From: Paramacrobiotus richtersi
Taxonomy: Eukaryota > Tardigrada > Eutardigrada > Parachela > Macrobiotidae
DNA: 22,110 nt
Assembly: GCA_034698045.1 (NCBI GenBank)
Contig: JAQGAU010001002.1
Span: forward strand, 1 to 22,110
Direction: 5' to 3'
Shown here: piece by piece, positions 19,026 through 22,110 of the stretch
How the letters are laid out: each line of letters begins with the position of its first letter
How positions within the stretch are numbered: position 1 is the first letter of the stretch
Position numbers and translations under genes: made by a program
The notes under the pieces: generated by a model
Told to the model about the DNA's origin: nothing
The model's database searches: none
What the model saw: the letters and a program-made list of their open reading frames with translations, nothing else

Positions 19026-19096
19026 GGGCGTATGGTGTAGTGGCTAGCACGTCGGACTCTGAATCCGTCGACCCGAGTTCGAATCTCGGTATGCCC
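19026..19096 (+). tRNA. tRNA-Gln (anticodon CTG)
   Basis: 71-nt cloverleaf. The acceptor stem is GGGCGTA/TATGCCC, with one G-U pair. The D arm is GTGT..GCAC. The anticodon arm TCGGA-CTCTGAA-TCCGT places CTG at 34-36, reading CAG. The variable region is CGAC and the T arm is CCGAG-TTCGAAT-CTCGG. Internal promoter boxes are evident: the A box around GTGTAGTGGCTAG and the B box GAGTTCGAATC. The sequence CTCTGAATCC in the anticodon loop and stem is typical of animal tRNA-Gln(CTG). The outermost anticodon stem pair is a U-U mismatch. No intron. Confidence 0.96.
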
Positions 19097-19103
19097 TTTT
19101 TTT
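19097..19103 (+). terminator. Pol III terminator of the + strand tRNA-Gln
   Basis: A run of seven T follows the tRNA 3' end directly, with no spacer. Confidence 0.85.
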
Positions 19104-19253
19104 GCCCTCGTACTGCATAAAGAACGCTTTTGTCACAAATCCTGGCTATAGTTATCAAACTAAACAAACATATTTGTATAATAATTTCGAACTATTATTG
19201 CATTTCGTTAAAGGTACTTCACAAATGCCTGCATTAGGAATGTAATAAAAAGC

Positions 19254-19260
19254 AAAAAAA
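19254..19260 (-). terminator. Pol III terminator of the - strand tRNA-Gln
   Basis: Seven A on the + strand, so seven T directly after the - strand tRNA. The length equals that of the other copy. Confidence 0.85.
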
Positions 19261-19331
19261 GGGCATACCGAGATTCGAACTCGGGTCGACGGATTCAGAG
19301 TCCGACGTGCTAGCCACTACACCATACGCCC
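19261..19331 (-). tRNA. tRNA-Gln (anticodon CTG), identical inverted copy
   Basis: Its reverse complement is identical over all 71 nt to the tRNA at 19026-19096, including the U-U mismatch at the top of the anticodon stem. The two genes converge, with 164 bp between their 3' ends. Identity continues through the T7 terminator and the next two bases (GC), then stops; the 5' flanks show no similarity. Confidence 0.96.
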
Positions 19332-20486
19332 CTGAGCTTGTTATTGTATAGATACATTTAATCAACTGCGTGATCGTAACGTAGCGTTGGCGGTAGTCTT
19401 ATCGCTGCTTGACAGCGACAACTAATCGTACGCAATTTCCATAAAAATTGTTGGTTTTTATATTACTGCGCAGTTATGCGCAAATTATAATTAATCCTGT
19501 TCTATATAATTATGATATGCGGTGTACGTCAGATATCCTGGTCACCTGCTCACTGTCAGTGTAATGAGTAAAATGTCAATAAAACGTGAACTATCCACCG
19601 CTTGAGGATGAAATACAGCACCAGTACTTGAAAAATTTGCAGTTTATACACCCTGTACTGTATATAATAATTATAACGGATGTAGCCTATGGTATGTACT
19701 ACACGCTCTGTTATATGTCTATATCATTTTCATGATGTTGTAATAATAAACCCATGTTAACATAGCATAGCGCCCTAGCCTCATGGAATCCCGTCGGCTT
19801 GAAGATTTTTCTTGTAAAAATACCAACTGTGAATACTTTTATCAAATATTTTTTTACAAACATTGAGCAAACAAATTAGAAATTTCCGAAAATCCAAAAA
19901 TTTCCAATATCCGAGGAAGTCTCTTCTAAAGGAGTTTGGCTACTGTAGTGGTATCATAATAATAATATCACATACCAGATACGTACAATACAGTAAAACG
20001 TAGTGCTAACGTAAGTAATATACTGGACCATACTATGTACTGGGATTATATGTATAGTTCCTGGTATAATCATATTATTATTAGGTAGAATATAATTAAT
20101 AAATTATCAAATTATTAGGATATCAAATTATCAAGTCATTAAATTATATTTGCTTATAGTTTTTTTTATATATTTATGTACAGTATAGCTATTAGCGTTT
20201 CACGTAGTACGCCAATGTTTACGTGCGTATGATGATTGTATGTGTACCTACTATGTATTTACAGCATATACAATGCATTTACATGAGAACACACCAAGAT
20301 TTCCGTCCTGTCAGCGCTTGTCTAATCAGGAGATCTGTAGTATTACTTTTCCACCACTATTGCCCTGGTACTCTGAATAATTATAATCAAACCAACAATC
20401 GGAAAACGTTGGGTAACACTTCAGCTGCAAATCCATGCGCTCAAGCCGGGAATTTCCCATGCAGTACACCAGGTCTTTGGGGCAGC

Positions 20487-20513
20487 TTCTACGAAACATT
20501 ATATTTCGTAGAA
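20487..20513. repeat. Perfect 10-bp inverted repeat
   Basis: TTCTACGAAA (20487-20496) and TTTCGTAGAA (20504-20513) are perfect reverse complements around a 7-nt spacer. It could be a hairpin or a dimeric protein-binding site. No transposon gene or target duplication is seen beside it. Confidence 0.6.
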
Positions 20514-20904
20514 AAACTTGCTCCCGCTGGACGTTTGTAATAACAATTCCGACATACGACGTGGCGTAATATGTTGGCGCGCGTACTACATAGGTACATA
20601 CTACGGACAGTTTGTGTGGCAATTGGCACGCTATTCTAACGGTCGCGATCGTATACCATAGCATTCACTGTCTGCACATTTTTTGATAATATGTATGATA
20701 CATATTTTTGTGAAATTTGTTTTTCACGTAAGTTTTTCAACCAGTGCATTATATTGTTAGTGACGCGTAATTATTATTTTCGTATTTAGTTTATCATACT
20801 GTGCTATATATACTATGTAACTTTTTATTTGGAATTTTATACTATATATTTATAGTATTATTTTTTCGTCTTTTTTTTTATAAGGCGGTTCTCACATTGT
20901 GAAA

Positions 20905-21010
20905 GATTTTTATGGACAGATTTTTTATTATCATTTTTCTTTATATTGTTATTTTTATTTAGATTTTCACTGTGATTTTTTTATTTTTTTTTATTTTTTT
21001 ATTAGTTTTT
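20905..21010. repeat. T-rich low-complexity tract
   Basis: A long stretch of T with isolated A, G and C, including T8 and T9 runs. The + strand open frame across it (20899-21189), rich in Phe and Tyr, is an artefact of this composition. Confidence 0.75.
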
Positions 21011-21491
21011 CTCACTTGACATATGAACATGTATCGAAAAGCTGTTTCATCAACCACGTGCATGCTTCTACCGTAAGTGTAGAACGGCAAATGCCGGTGT
21101 GTAAACACGTGAATGCACATGTGTCTGTACAGGTACACACAATTCTACGATATATATCTCCGATTTATCGACGTAATTTCGTATTATAAGCCGGCGCTTA
21201 CTGTTGTTTGGAATACCTTGGACAACGCGGCCATGTTCTGCCGGAAGCGCAACTCTTAACCGAGAAATTTAATATCCGTATGGATATTGTTTACTGTACG
21301 TCTAGTAAATTCCAGTAATCGTGGCGCGCTAAAAGCACGGAAAATGCAGAGACTTGCCAACTAAGTCTTAGGTTGTACCTGACGCTGCAGCTGTCTGACA
21401 TTTAGATATAAACCGGTTTTATCATACGGTCATGCGCCAATTCATGATCTTCCCTTGTTACCGCATAATTAATGAACAGGATTGGCATCTC

Positions 21492-21497
21492 TTTATT
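21492..21497 (-). promoter_or_regulatory. Candidate polyadenylation signal for the - strand edge gene
   Basis: TTTATT on the + strand reads AATAAA on the - strand, about 455 nt after the stop of the edge gene. No nearer canonical hexamer was seen. Confidence 0.35.
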
Positions 21498-21951
21498 GAA
21501 CTTTCCAAAAAAAGAATGTCAGAGGAAATCTTTACAGAGAGATTATTGAAACGATGTACAAACATTGCCAAGTAAATATGCAACAATGTAAGATACATTA
21601 ATACACTTAGAAAACGTGTGCGTCTCGTCAATTGTGCTTTATATACAGCAAAAAAATGAATATATATACATATGAGATTAAAAGTGATATCTTGTACATA
21701 ATTCGCAACCAACAGCAACATAATTTTTACCTGGGATAAATCAACAAAAAAAATAATCTAACAAAGATATCCATCGTAGAACATGTCAAATCGTACTCAA
21801 TAGACCTGAGCAAAAGCGTAGCGTTCCCGGTGCGCGTGGAACCGATCGATACAACGTGCCTCTCTAACAGCAATTAAACGGCGCAGATCGCCAATTCAAA
21901 ACCACCTTTCTCGCTCTAATGACCGGCACTGCGCACTTGTTATGATATAAG

Positions 21952-22110
21952 TTACCGACTGAGAGATTTCAGGACGGACATGAGACGTTCATTCTTCGTT
22001 AGCTCCTGTCCCAGCCGGTCAATCTCCGCGGAGAGCATCCCCTTTTCCGCCTCAATCCCATTCAACGTCACCCGCGACTCAGCGACCACTTTCCGCATCC
22101 GCGACCGATA
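21952..22110 (-). CDS. C-terminus of a probable bZIP transcription factor (ATF4/ATF5-like), partial
   Basis: The reverse strand is open from the window edge to a TAA at 21952-21954, giving the last 52 residues of a protein; the rest lies to the right of the window. It starts YRSRMRKV, which resembles the end of a bZIP basic region (ATF4-type RYRQKKR). It continues as a heptad coiled coil: I19, L26, L33, N40 and L47 occupy one core position, and V9, L16, K23, I30, L37 and M44 the other. With YR aligned, this leucine register matches ATF4/ATF5 exactly, without gaps. The protein ends three residues after the zipper (LSR). Its GC-rich codons contrast with the AT-rich flank, which supports real coding. 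The Asn often found at the second core position is Lys here. The diagnostic DNA-contact half of the basic region is not visible, so a plain coiled-coil protein remains possible. Confidence 0.6.
   Translation of the reverse strand, partial: YRSRMRKVVAESRVTLNGIEAEKGMLSAEIDRLGQELTKNERLMSVLKSLSR

Larger units (their letters stand above)
19332..21951. other. AT-rich gene-poor DNA
   Basis: No gene is supported. It contains short AT-rich direct repeats near 20100-20150 (TATCAAATTA units), an inverted repeat at 20487-20513 and a T-rich tract at about 20905-21010. The open frames at 20223-20540 (+) and 20326-20664 (-) overlap each other antisense and have no recognisable motif. The right end, from about 21490, is probably 3' UTR of the - strand gene at the edge. 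Confidence 0.5.

Noticed and set aside
18976-19167. 63-codon - strand frame (also in mirror form near 19260).
   Set aside because: It is a read-through of the tRNA-Gln gene; peptides like GIPRFELGS are a known false-protein signature of tRNA sequence.
20448-20458. GGGAATTTCCC, a perfect kappa-B-like palindrome.
   Set aside because: A single 11-bp match with no gene or promoter nearby; chance is adequate.
20223-20664. Overlapping sense and antisense frames of 105 and 112 codons.
   Set aside because: Antisense shadows of each other with no motif; at most one could be real and neither shows support.
15725-21951. Searched for a CRISPR array, transposase, retroelement or viral gene to explain the gene-poor DNA.
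   Set aside because: No regularly spaced repeats, no reverse transcriptase, transposase or integrase motifs in any frame, and no long terminal repeats were seen.

Overview
The window looks like nuclear DNA from a small invertebrate animal, most likely an ecdysozoan. Protein-coding genes have short GT-AG introns (mostly 55-95 bp), the DNA is moderately AT-rich, and the centre holds an array of intronless class A receptors. A tardigrade is my best guess, from the gene style and the lineage-type receptor expansion, but no marker here proves it.

Layout: (1) 1-2038, + strand: the last seven exons of a class I myosin close to Myo1b (end of the lever arm plus the lipid-binding TH1 tail). (2) 3192-5109, + strand: a complete five-exon XK-related (XKR/CED-8 type) membrane protein, assembled from five exons whose phases all agree. 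(3) 6119-15724, + strand: five single-exon rhodopsin-like GPCRs in head-to-tail order. All share non-standard versions of the conserved class A switches. The middle three are recent tandem duplicates that share upstream DNA, including a conserved block with an ATCGATA core. The fifth has diverged and lost two otherwise near-universal residues. (4) 15725-21951: mostly gene-free, AT-rich DNA with low-complexity tracts and two identical, convergent tRNA-Gln(CTG) genes. (5) 21952-22110, - strand: the C-terminal leucine zipper of a gene that runs off the right edge, in the register of ATF4/ATF5-type bZIP factors.

The most unusual feature is not a single gene but the mosaic of duplicated DNA between genes. 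The 3' end of the myosin gene occurs three times: at the gene itself; as a broken fragment of last exon plus 3' flank at about 12.5 kb, inside the GPCR array; and as a 3'-flank copy that starts at the stop codon of the XKR gene and probably forms that gene's 3' UTR. A further non-coding block upstream of the first receptor recurs between the second and third. One receptor (13243-14247) has a longer C-terminal tail because a small frameshift reads through into what is 3' UTR in its siblings.

The myosin, XKR and bZIP genes have no evident functional link. The GPCRs are a local paralogue family of unknown ligand. All homology statements come from reading the sequence and from remembered family motifs; no database search was run.
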